DNA from: Pavlovales sp. CCMP2436
Lineage: Eukaryota > Haptophyta > Pavlovophyceae > Pavlovales
Assembly: GCA_026770615.1 (NCBI GenBank)
Contig: MU631759.1
Coordinates: forward strand, 14,238-26,737
Reading direction: 5' to 3'
DNA length: 12,500 nt
Positions 1-6,051 of the stretch are shown here, in pieces. The position numbers and the translations under genes were made by a program. The first letter of the stretch is position 1, and every line of letters starts with the position of its first letter. The notes under the pieces are model-generated. The model worked only from the letters and a program-made list of their open reading frames with translations. It did not search any database and was not told where the DNA came from.

Positions 1-682
1 TGGGACAACTGGACCTGCTCCAGTGCTGCTTCGGGAGGGCACCTCGAGATGCTGCGGTACGCGCACGAGCACGGCTGCCCGTGGGACAGCGGCACCTGCT
101 CTAAGGCTGCTCAGGGAGAGTATCTCGAGGTGCTGCGGTACACGCACGAGCATGGCTGCCCGTGGGACAGCGCCATCTGCTACGGTGCTGCTCAGGGAGG
201 GCAACTCGAGGTTCTGCGGTATGCGCACGAGCACGGCTGCCCGTGGGACATCAGGATCTGCCACCATGCTGCTCAGGGAGGGTATCTCGAGGTGCTGCGG
301 TACGCGCACAAGCACGGCTGCCCGTGGGACATCACCACCAGCCAGCTTGCTACTTTGGGAGGGCACCTCGAGATGCTACGGTACGCTCACGAGCACGGCT
401 GCGGGTGGGACAGCACCACCTGCCTCTATGCTGCTTCTGGAGGGCCTCGAGATGCTGCGGTACGCGCACGAGCACGGTTGCCCGTGGGACGTTGACCGCT
501 GCTCTGCTGTGGCTTTGAGCAACGGGCATGCCGCGGTGGTGGAGTACTTGTGCGCTGCGCAGCCGGCCGCATGCGCAGCTGCCGAGCACTGTGCTGAGGA
601 GCGCACGATGCAGCCGCACATAGCACTGTGCGGCCGTATCCTTGTCATTTATCAGGCACTGTGCGGGGCGAGGTGTGCCTGA
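1..682 (+). pseudogene. HGCPWD ankyrin-repeat gene, 3' part, frameshifted
   Basis: The reading frame is open from base 1, so the gene starts outside the window. It encodes tandem units of about 33 residues (99 bp) of the form hLEVLRYAHEHGCPWD followed by a variable stretch and AAxGG. This is the divergent ankyrin-like repeat common in algae and giant viruses, presumably for protein binding. Seven HGC(P/G)WD cores are present. Near 442 the usual linker has lost two bases, so the frame moves from frame 1 to frame 2. Frame 1 then ends at 495, while frame 2 resumes the repeat (LEMLRYAHEHGCPWD) and a C-terminal cap containing EYLCAAQPAA. The related gene at 10612-11841 stops right after this cap (GCA TGA). 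Here a two-base difference makes it GCA TGC, and the frame runs on about 35 codons to 682. A frame error plus stop loss suggests a pseudogene; sequencing error is the alternative for the frame change. Confidence 0.75.
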
Positions 683-692
683 TAAATGACAA
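642..692 (+). terminator. 18-bp perfect hairpin at 3' end of ankyrin gene
   Basis: Bases 642-659 are perfectly complementary to 675-692, with a 15-nt loop. The right arm contains the extended stop codon of the ankyrin frame (680-682), and an AATAAA follows at 715-720. Such a stem could shape RNA 3'-end formation or be the remnant of a small inverted-repeat element. The palindrome is certain; the function is inferred. Confidence 0.5.
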
Positions 693-714
693 TTTCAGTA
701 AATTAACGTAATTC

Positions 715-720
715 AATAAA
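715..720 (+). promoter_or_regulatory. AATAAA polyadenylation signal candidate
   Basis: A canonical AATAAA lies 33 bases after the ankyrin frame ends and just past the 642-692 hairpin. Position and strand fit a cleavage/polyadenylation signal for that gene, but the motif is short and the surrounding DNA is AT-rich. Confidence 0.35.
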
Positions 721-1227
721 TATCTGGCGCGCTCACTGGTTGCCATAGGCCAGATTTTGCTTTTTTGGCAATATATTTAAAATTATATTGGCGACCATAT
801 TATTTTAAAGGGGAGGCACTCTTGGCATGCAAGTATCCTGGCTAAAACGTTGATTGGCAACCTCCCGCTGTGAATATGGCGAGGATATTGCTTTGATTTT
901 TGTCTCGCACCCCCCCTCTTTCACACACACACACACACTTTAATTATTATAATTTATTCCGCTCGAGACCCGTCATCGTCGTCGGTTCATAAAGATGTCA
1001 CTCTCGCGAGTGAATCCGCCTTGCCCGCAGGTACTTTTGGTTGCGCCTGTGCGCTGAAGGCCCATCACTGACAAAAAATTATATCGTTGAGTTGCCGAAG
1101 GTGCCCAAGTCCTCGCCAAGGTTGCCGTCACCGCGTCAGGCCCGCCGGTTTCTTTTCCCGTCGTCGTCACCACTGCTGCTCTCATCACTCGATCTCGAGT
1201 GTTTGCCGGGTATGCCTGCCCAGTTCG
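721..1227. other. Non-coding stretch with CA repeat and inverted-repeat arm
   Basis: I see no convincing gene here. The stretch holds AT-rich DNA (about 770-830), a (CA)n microsatellite at 922-938 preceded by a C run, and the left copy of a 72-bp inverted repeat (949-1020). Short open frames on both strands across 973-1238 show no recognisable protein and were not called. Confidence 0.5.
949..1020 (+). repeat. 72-bp inverted repeat, left copy
   Basis: This segment matches the reverse complement of 5980-6051 at about 66 of 72 positions. Matching begins at ATAATTTATTCCGCTCGAGA and includes the palindromic core CTCGCGAG. The arms are 5.0 kb apart and point inward, as terminal inverted repeats would. 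I see no matching target-site duplication outside the arms, so two independent insertions of a short element are equally possible. Confidence 0.65.
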
Positions 1228-1473
1228 TCAGGAACTGATTACCCTGGTGATGAACTTTGAGGCAAACTCGCTCACGGCGTGAAAGAGAGCATGCAACGGC
1301 AGCGCCGGCAGCAAAACCTGCAGTGTCTGCGATAACATCGAAAAATCGGCAGCGGGCGCGTCAGCGGCAGGAGCCACTGCCACACCAGTTGCCGCGTCCG
1401 CCACGGGAGATGGCACCACCAGCTCCTCGATCCCCGCGTCAGTGGGTGCGTCAGCAGGCGCGGGCGTAGGCAC
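1228..1473 (-). CDS. Probable terminal exon, Ala/Pro-rich hydrophobic tail
   Basis: On the minus strand an open frame begins after a possible acceptor (CAG|GTGCCTACG at 1474/1473) and stops at 1228. Its 81 codons encode an Ala/Pro/Val-rich segment, then an amphipathic or hydrophobic stretch (MLSQTLQVLLPALPLHALF), ending in ITRVISS. There is no local ATG, which favours an exon over a whole gene. It lies downstream of the ankyrin exon at 1690-1993 on the same strand and could be the last exon of that gene. I could not identify the joining donor. The family is not recognised. Confidence 0.35.
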   Translation of the reverse strand: MPTPAPADAPTDAGIEELVVPSPVADAATGVAVAPAADAPAADFSMLSQTLQVLLPALPLHALFHAVSEFASKFITRVISS

Positions 1474-1689
1474 CTGGGCGCGCTCCGCGGCCGCCAGAAC
1501 AATATATTATTTGAGAGAATATACAAATTAATACGCTGGCCCGCATTGACGTTGTTGGCAGCGGGCGGCACAATAATCAAGTGCAATACTCAAGTGGCAG
1601 TGCTGTGAGAGTCGGAGCTCGCCTCAGAAAGCAGACACGCCTACCGCGACGTGCGCGGGCATCGCTGTCATCTCGGTCCACGCGGGAGG

Positions 1690-1993
1690 CTACCGACCGC
1701 GGCCACTGGGCGCGAGCAGAATGCTCAGCGGGCCCTGGAGCAGCCCCTTTTGCGCACGCCCCGTCGCGCGGTTGGCCGCGTACTCCGGGGCTTGGAGCAT
1801 CCGGCGCACCTCCTGAGAGCCTGCGCCCTCCATCGTGAAGTCGGTCACGGGCGCGCCCAGCTCGAGGAGCGCCTTGGAGACGCGAGCGTGCGCGGCGGCG
1901 GAGGCGTACATGAGCGCGTTGAGGCCGGTGGAGCCGTCGAGCGCGGCGATGGCGGAGGGGTCAGCGGAGAGATGCCTGAGCACGGCAGAGTGG
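1690..1993 (-). CDS. Ankyrin-repeat exon of minus-strand gene
   Basis: After the acceptor GGCAG (1998-1994) the minus strand encodes SAVLRHLSADPSAIAALDG and then STGLNALMYASAAAHARVSK, followed by ALLELGAPV. This fits the canonical ankyrin pattern (DGxTxLMxAAxxxHxxVxxxLLxxGA) and differs from the HGCPWD type. The exon starts with one base that completes a codon. The proposed exon 2247-2311 ends with two bases (AA), so the junction is phase-compatible and yields DPN-HSAV. The frame stays open to a stop at 1690. The true donor may be earlier, for example GAG|GTGCGC after GSQE. Ankyrin repeats mediate protein-protein contacts; the partner is unknown. Confidence 0.55.
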
Positions 1994-2246
1994 CTGCCAC
2001 TATTATTATTATTGTTATTATGATTACTATTATTATTGTTATGATGATGATAATAATGATAAATAATATGAATAATTCTTATTATTGGTTCAGCATGGTT
2101 CAACAGGTGGTGTTCACTCACAGACTTGGTCGATATCAGACGTTATAGCATCAATAATAATAACAATATGAATAATATAATTAATAATGTGACCAATAGT
2201 ATAAATAAGATAAATATATTATGGGGGGGGGGGATGGCCAAGGTAC
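1994..2246 (-). other. Proposed intron with imperfect (ATT)n tract
   Basis: This is the region between donor AA|GTACCT (2247/2246) and acceptor GGCAG| (1994). It is strongly AT-rich, with an imperfect ATT/TTA triplet tract at about 2000-2075 and a G run at 2223-2233 (C run on the gene strand). It includes a 30-bp sequence (2087-2116) that recurs at the window end. A second good donor-like GTGAGT lies at 2121-2116 on the minus strand, so a further small exon or alternative splicing cannot be excluded. Confidence 0.4.
2087..2116 (-). repeat. Introner-like intron repeat, copy 1
   Basis: This 30-bp segment matches 12471-12500 at 27 of 30 positions in the same orientation. On the minus strand it reads GAACACCACCTGTTGAACC and on into ATGCTGA, directly after GTGAGT. 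In both places it is followed by AT-rich sequence and then a splice acceptor ahead of coding sequence. A shared intron sequence at two unrelated genes is the hallmark of introner-like elements. Confidence 0.5.
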
Positions 2247-2311
2247 TTAGGGTCCAGCAGCTTTAAAGTTGGCGCGTACATCCGGGCCGCGTGAAAGATG
2301 GGACCGTACGG
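2247..2311 (-). CDS. Small exon 4 (65 nt), duplicate of end of exon 3
   Basis: The minus strand reads CTAG| at 2315-2312, then 65 nt encoding PYGPIFHAARMYAPTLKLLD plus part of the next codons, then GTACCT from 2246. Its first 44 bases belong to a 46-bp block (2268-2313) matching 2559-2604 at about 42 positions. The protein there is PYDTIFHAAQMYAPT, so the reading frame is supported by conservation between the copies. The end phase fits the ankyrin exon at 1993. Either both copies are kept as a tandem peptide repeat, or one copy has become intronic. Confidence 0.45.
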
Positions 2312-2328
2312 CTAGGGCTAGGCTACAA

Positions 2329-2382
2329 CCGCTCATATTCTTGATAGAGTTAGAACCGCTAGTATTTCTGATAGGGTTCAAG
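2329..2382. repeat. Imperfect tandem repeat, 2 x 27 bp
   Basis: The unit ACCGCTCATATTCTTGATAG.. at 2329 is followed directly by a diverged copy beginning ACCGCTAGTATTTCTGATAG at 2356. It lies in the proposed intron between exons 3 and 4 of the minus-strand gene. No function is evident. Confidence 0.4.
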
Positions 2383-2449
2383 CTCATATATTAGGCCAGA
2401 GGGCCGGGAGGGTAAGACTTGCGTGATTCGAGGAGAATTGGCTACTAAT

Positions 2450-2701
2450 TCAGTGTCTAATTATATTTATATCCAGGCTCCCATAAAGAGATACTACGGG
2501 TTTGTTAGACGGGAATGCCGGACTTTTATGTCCGTATAAGTATGGGTTCGGGACAGTGGTTGGCGCGTACATCTGGGCCGCGTGGAAGATGGTATCGTAC
2601 GGCTTCCCCGCGTGGACGTCGAGAGGCTCAACCCAACCTTGCGCGAGAGAACGGGCCGGCAGGCCGTGCAACGTCGCATCTACCCCGTTGCGCGCTATCA
2701 A
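2450..2701 (-). CDS. Exon 3 of Gly-rich/ankyrin gene (3' limit uncertain)
   Basis: The exon begins after a strong acceptor (GTGTGTGTGTTACAG| at 2702) and encodes LIARNGVDATLHGLPARSLA, QGWVEPLDVHAGK and PYDTIFHAAQMYAPT. After that the frame stays open to 2450, but the sequence (NPYLYGHKSPAFPSNKPVVS) looks less protein-like. Phase-0 donors such as ACT|GTCCCG or CCC|GTAGTA could end the exon earlier and join exon 4. The family is not recognised. The start phase matches exon 2, which ends ..NSLE. Confidence 0.4.
   Translation of the reverse strand: MIARNGVDATLHGLPARSLAQGWVEPLDVHAGKPYDTIFHAAQMYAPTTVPNPYLYGHKSPAFPSNKPVVSLYGSLDINIIRH
2649..2681. repeat. 33-bp exact direct repeat, exonic copy
   Basis: This segment is identical to 2758-2790, 109 bp away. 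On the minus strand this copy lies in exon 3 and encodes part of DATLHGLPARS. The other copy lies inside the proposed 114-bp intron just upstream and is preceded by its own C-rich tract and CAG. Confidence 0.7.
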
Positions 2702-2757
2702 CTGTAACACACACACACGCACGCACAAAAGGGATGCAATACGAAAGTTATACAGGG

Positions 2758-2790
2758 GAACGGGCCGGCAGGCCGTGCAACGTCGCATCT
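2758..2790. repeat. 33-bp exact direct repeat, intronic copy
   Basis: Identical to 2649-2681. It sits within the proposed intron 2815-2702 of the minus-strand gene, immediately after CCCCCCCCCACACACAG, which resembles a splice acceptor. It may be an old or alternative exon start. Confidence 0.7.
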
Positions 2791-2815
2791 GTGTGTGGGG
2801 GGGGGAGGGAAGCAC

Positions 2816-3262
2816 CTCGAGGCTATTCCGCAGTTGCCAGTGGAGCTGTGCCGGTAAAGTTGGCCGAACGCCCGCCGGAAACTCTTTAGAGAGCGGCGCC
2901 AGTTTAGAAAGCGGCGGCAGGTGCGCAGCAAGTTCGCGAAGCGCCCAGCCTACCCATGCGGCCTCGACTACGCCCCGCTTACTGCCCGCGGCCCCAGTGT
3001 CCGCGGCCCCAGTGTCCGCAACACAGGCTGCGTACGCGTCACTGAGTTGCGCCTCAGTGGCCGCGGGCAGCAGGGCGCGCAGCATCTTGGCGAAGGCGCG
3101 CGGGCGCAGCAGCGGAGCGCCGCCATTGCTAATCCCGTTACTGTTGCCGAACCCGCTGGAGTAACCGCCATCGTCACTTTCAATTGCGGCGCGGAAAGCC
3201 TGTGCGAGGAGCTGCGTCGCCTCCGCACGCGGCAGAGGCAGCAGCGACACACGAGCGGGTGA
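2816..3262 (-). CDS. Exon 2 of Gly-rich/ankyrin gene, helical region
   Basis: The exon is bounded by a strong acceptor (CCCCCCCCCCCATTTTTTTGCAG| ending at 3263) and a donor (CTCGAG|GTGCTT at 2815). It has 149 codons in phase 0 at both ends. It encodes PLPRAEATQLLAQAFRAAIE, a Ser/Gly/Asn-rich linker, RAFAKMLRALLPAATEAQL and AAWVGWALRELAAHL. These look like amphipathic helices. The ..FRAAIESDDGG.. part loosely resembles an EF-hand loop, but I do not claim one. A 15-bp tandem duplication (2988-3017) gives the repeated ADTGAADTGA. The protein family is not recognised. Confidence 0.5.
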
Positions 3263-3659
3263 CTGCAAAAAAATGGGGGGGGGGGGATGACTGTGAAAAA
3301 AGGGGGGAGGCTCCGTTTTGTTTATAATAGTTCTTTTAACGCCTCTGCCTTTGATTAGAACGAGATTATGATGAATAATGATCATAATTACTATTATCAC
3401 TGTTATGACTTGCAGTTCGTTGGCCGGGGAGTGCGTGCCTGGGCTCTGTCTAAATTTGAGTAGGACTCGGATAATTACGGTGTGAATGTAAATAAGTGCA
3501 ACAAGTTACAGCGCAAGTTTTGCCTTCTTCTTTTCTGCAAGCACTAGGATAGATTAACAGGTCGTGCCCGTACGCCATCGGGCTGCAGGTCCGGGGGGAG
3601 GGGGGGGTCAAAAGCAAAAGCAAAAAATCTTAACCTAGCCCTAAAAAAAAAAAACTCAC
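3263..3659 (-). other. Proposed intron 1 of Gly-rich/ankyrin gene
   Basis: The intron runs from TTG|GTGAGT (GT from 3659) to TTTTTTTGCAG (ending 3263), phase 0 at both sides. It has an 11-base C run just before the acceptor on the gene strand. It contains a diverged copy (3420-3448) of the end of exon 1 and an 18-bp element (3324-3341) shared with the fibrillin upstream region. No gene is seen in it. Confidence 0.5.
3324..3341 (-). repeat. 18-bp element shared by two pre-acceptor regions, copy 1
   Basis: Identical to 7733-7750 in the same orientation; on the minus strand it reads CGTTAAAAGAACTATTAT. In both places it is followed by a pyrimidine-rich stretch ending in CAG ahead of coding sequence. 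That suggests a shared intron 3' element or the remnant of an introner. Confidence 0.5.
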
Positions 3660-4142
3660 CAAATTCCTGCTGGCCGGAGAGTGTGTGCCGGGACTGCCCT
3701 GCGGCGGCGAAGGCGGCGGCAGCGACGGAGGCGGCGAGCTGTAGTAACTGCCACCCCCACCGTACCCGCCACCACCACCATATCCACCCCCTCCACCGTA
3801 TCCACCCCCTCCACCGCCGCTGCCATAGCCCCCGCCCCCGCCATAGCCCCCGCCACCAGAGTAGCCTCCCTGGTAGCTGTCACCGTACCCCCCTCCAGAG
3901 GTGGTGCCCGCGGAGTTGCCGCCCTTCCCGCCGGCAGCATTGCTCCCGCCATAATAACCGCCGCCCTCACCACCGCCCGAGCCGTAATAAATGTCGCGGC
4001 ACGCACATTTATTCGGCACGCACCGAGCGTCGTGCCGCTGCACGCGAAGGAACGACGCTCGGTGCGTGCAGGATTCCAAAGCAAGGACGGCCGGATAGGG
4101 GGCTAACACCGCCGCACACCCGCAGCTGAGCATGTGCAGCAT
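3660..4142 (-). CDS. Gly-rich/Pro-rich exon 1
   Basis: On the minus strand, about 3700-3990 encodes a long run of GGGGYGG-type repeats with regularly spaced Tyr (for example GGGGGYGGGGGYGGGGGYGG), then a Pro-rich hinge (SSPPPSLPPPSPPQGSPGTH). The exon ends at a consensus donor, TTG|GTGAGT. Such regions are found in wall and RNA-binding proteins and in the N-terminal domains of some calcium-binding proteins, and are usually flexible. The only in-frame upstream Met is at 4142 (MLHMLSCGCAAVLAPYPAVL). It overlaps the start of the divergent HNH gene and would place a large hairpin inside the coding sequence. The real start is therefore uncertain and could lie on an upstream exon. Confidence 0.45.
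4016..4069. repeat. 18-bp perfect inverted repeat between divergent genes
   Basis: Bases 4016-4033 are perfectly complementary to 4052-4069, around an 18-nt loop. It sits just upstream of the HNH gene and beside the Gly-rich exon on the other strand, so it could be a cruciform, a regulatory palindrome or a small element. The structure is certain; the role is unknown. Confidence 0.6.
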
Positions 4143-4857
4143 GCACGCGCGGCTCTTGCTGGCGTTCGGTATGCTCGCACTCGCCGGCGCCCTCCAGGGG
4201 ACGCCTTGCGGCGCCGTGCGCTCCGTCCTGGGCCGGGCGGTGTTCTCCCGGTACTTCCCCGCCTCAGGTCGCGTGCGCGCTTCGGCGACCCTAGGCGACG
4301 GCGACGCTCCGCCGCAGCGGACTCGCTCTAGGTCGGCGGCACAGGTCTCGGACCATGGCAGGTTCCGCTCGACTCGGGGCGTTATCCGAGGTGGTGCATT
4401 GATAGGGGGTGGACACCGCTTCGTTAAACTTGACGGGAAAAAGTACTCCTTACACAGCCTCGTCTGCGCAGCCTGGCACGGCGGCCCGCCCACGCCCGAG
4501 CACAGCCAGGTGGTGCACAAAGATGGGGACCCATCCAACAACATGCCTACCAACCTCGAGTACGCCACACCCGGGCAGGTCAACCGGCACTCTTTCGTAC
4601 CCACCGACCGCATGACGAGCGCCGGCGATAGGTTCAAGCCAGTGCGCGGCCGCAAGGGCACGAACGAGTGGACGCACTTCGAATCGTGCAGCGCGGCTGC
4701 GCGCGAGCTTGGCCCAGCGTTCGATTCTGGGAGCCTTTTGGCGGTGGCGAATGGCAGAGTTAAACAGGTTCCCGGCGGCTGGACGTGGGAGTTCACGAAG
4801 CAGGACGAGGAGATCCCCGGAGAGGTCTGGAGGGATGTGGTGATCACTCCTGTGTAA
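4132..4857 (+). CDS. HNH/NUMOD-type endonuclease-like protein with plastid-type presequence
   Basis: A 241-residue intronless frame. Residues 1-45 form a hydrophobic signal-like segment (ARLLLAFGMLALAGALQG) followed by an Arg/Ser/Ala-rich stretch, consistent with import into a complex plastid. The mature part starts with a NUMOD4-like segment (VSDHGRFRS, from about residue 72). It continues with an HNH_3-like core: H108 in SLHSLV, H129 in VHKDGD, N136-N137, and N141-L-E-x-x-T. Residues about 181-221 (THFESCSAAARELG to GGWTWEF) resemble a NUMOD1-like DNA-binding helix. These combinations are known from homing endonucleases and phycodnavirus-like genomes, where they cut DNA. Catalysis here is inferred. 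Met4 at 4141 is an alternative start. The presequence is homologous to that of the fibrillin at 6529-7702, although the mature proteins are unrelated. Confidence 0.8.
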   Translation: MCSMHARLLLAFGMLALAGALQGTPCGAVRSVLGRAVFSRYFPASGRVRASATLGDGDAPPQRTRSRSAAQVSDHGRFRSTRGVIRGGALIGGGHRFVKLDGKKYSLHSLVCAAWHGGPPTPEHSQVVHKDGDPSNNMPTNLEYATPGQVNRHSFVPTDRMTSAGDRFKPVRGRKGTNEWTHFESCSAAARELGPAFDSGSLLAVANGRVKQVPGGWTWEFTKQDEEIPGEVWRDVVITPV

Positions 4858-5204
4858 GGCTTTTCGGAGCTTCAGTGGGCACTTGCAACTGCACCTGGCT
4901 AGGATTTAATTTGAAGCCAACGTGCTCAGCAACAAAGTACATAACTACAGTAGCTGCGTACCTGCGGGCACGGGGTTGTTGCAATTGTAGAAAATATCAA
5001 AATAGGCCTCACGACGACATTTTATCGGACTACAGTAGGAATCGATCTCACGGTTTGTTCGATGCGGTTCTACGGAACCAGGTAATGGCGGTCGTACCGA
5101 GGCATGGCAACTACCGCACTCAACGGCTCGTGTCGAGTGCGGTAGGCCAACCCCGGTGACAAAACTCGCGGCCGTTCGTGCAGGAGGACCGCATCGAACC
5201 AGCC
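4858..5204. other. Intergenic stretch with hairpin
   Basis: No gene is evident between the HNH stop and the next likely start. The stretch contains a perfect 11-bp hairpin (5111-5121 with 5135-5145, 13-nt loop). CTACAGTAG occurs twice (around 4945 and 5029). No AATAAA was noticed. Confidence 0.5.
5111..5145 (+). repeat. 11-bp perfect hairpin
   Basis: CTACCGCACTC pairs with GAGTGCGGTAG across a 13-nt loop. It lies 250 bp past the HNH stop and about 60 bp before the next candidate start. It may be a 3'-end or 5'-leader RNA structure; nothing further can be said. Confidence 0.5.
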
Positions 5205-5678
5205 ATGGCTAAGGGGATCTGCGCGCGTGCGCGCCAGCGCTCATCCGGAGGCAGCTACGAGGCGCAGAAGGGCGGCACACAGAGCATCGTCAATGCTGCT
5301 GCTCGCCAAGCACGCGAGGACGCGGGCGAGAGCAAGTACGCGCCGGTGGGCATGCGCCCTGAGTGGTGCGACGCCCACTACGAGCAGCGCGCCCTGAAAT
5401 TGGCGGAGGAGGCCGCTGCCGGGGAGGTGGCGGCGAACGCGCTGGTCGCGGCTGTGGAGAGGGTGGAGTGGGACGACGGCCAGCGCGCAGGGTGGCGGCA
5501 GCGCATGCACAAGTACGAGGTCAAGAGACGTGAGCTCGGGGCGAGCGCCCATCAGGCCTCTGCGCGCACCGAGCTGATGGCGCTCATCACCGTGTTGGAC
5601 AGAGTCCCCGATCCCGTGTCTCTTAGACGGTGGCGCAGCGCGACGTCCTCAAGTTGGCGGCGGTCCTGCTCGACATGA
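5205..5678 (+). CDS. Hypothetical charged protein, possibly 3'-truncated
   Basis: The ATG at 5205 has a good Kozak-like context (AGCCATGGC) and is preferred over the in-frame ATG at 5178. The 157 residues are basic and Ala-rich. They include predicted helical stretches such as YEQRALKLAEEAAAGEVAAN and KYEVKRRELGASAHQASART, and the motif RPEWCDAHYEQ. No family is recognised. The last residues after about 5615 (RRWRSATSSSWRRSCST) look out of frame. A better protein-like frame (VAQRDVLKLAAVLLDMTES) runs in another phase from about 5620, so the gene may be frameshifted or spliced there. It lies inside the 949-6051 inverted-repeat pair, next to the HNH gene. Confidence 0.45.
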   Translation: MAKGICARARQRSSGGSYEAQKGGTQSIVNAAARQAREDAGESKYAPVGMRPEWCDAHYEQRALKLAEEAAAGEVAANALVAAVERVEWDDGQRAGWRQRMHKYEVKRRELGASAHQASARTELMALITVLDRVPDPVSLRRWRSATSSSWRRSCST

Positions 5679-5974
5679 CCGAAAGTATCGGAGCTGATCG
5701 TACGGGCGCCGCGATGAAGAAGGTGATGGCGAACTGGTGGGGCTCTCTGTGGGCAGTGGCGATATCCGACCTCCCCCGTCGTCAAGAACGAGCCCTTAAA
5801 GCGCTGGAGACGACTCGTCTTCGTGGCGAGCTACGCCCTCTTCAAGACGCCGGCGCGGCCGGCACGCCTCAACGCTGCCACCAGCTCCGGCGCGTGCCAC
5901 CCGCCCGCGCCGGCCGCGCGCGGCGTAAATATAAAATTAATGTCGCCTGTGGTCTCTGCTATAATTTTAACTAG
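5630..5974 (+). CDS. Possible continuation or second exon of the 5205 gene
   Basis: This frame overlaps the end of the 5205 frame. It encodes AQRDVLKLAAVLLDMTESIG, then GAAMKKVMANWWGSLWAVAI and SDLPRRQERALKALETTR, which looks like a helical protein region. After about 5820 the frame becomes Arg/Pro-rich and less convincing. An upstream stop near 5617 prevents a simple single-base frame repair. Intron splicing, a separate gene, or a chance frame are all open. No family is recognised. Confidence 0.25.
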   Translation: MAQRDVLKLAAVLLDMTESIGADRTGAAMKKVMANWWGSLWAVAISDLPRRQERALKALETTRLRGELRPLQDAGAAGTPQRCHQLRRVPPARAGRARRKYKINVACGLCYNFN

Positions 5975-5979
5975 CCCAC

Positions 5980-6051
5980 GGCAGATTCACTCGCGAGAGT
6001 GACGCCGTTATGAACCGACGACGATGAGGGATCTCGAGCGGAATAAATTAT
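5980..6051 (-). repeat. 72-bp inverted repeat, right copy
   Basis: The reverse complement of this segment matches 949-1020 at about 66 of 72 positions, including the CTCGCGAG core. It follows the last candidate coding sequence of the enclosed region. Confidence 0.65.

Noticed and set aside
1..495. Regular repeats resembling a CRISPR array
   Set aside because: The 99-bp units encode ankyrin-like repeats with a continuous frame; there are no spacers between identical short repeats.
2376..2390. GGTTCAA resembling a tRNA T-arm
   Set aside because: No matching acceptor stem, D-arm or anticodon arm can be placed around it.
3163..3262. EF-hand or penta-EF domain after the Gly-rich region
   Set aside because: The loop-like ESDDGG lacks the spacing of liganding residues and the following hydrophobic and Glu positions.
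3630..4847. 405-codon open frame on the minus strand across the HNH gene
   Set aside because: The upstream half is antisense to the well-supported HNH gene; only the Gly-rich 3' half reads like protein.
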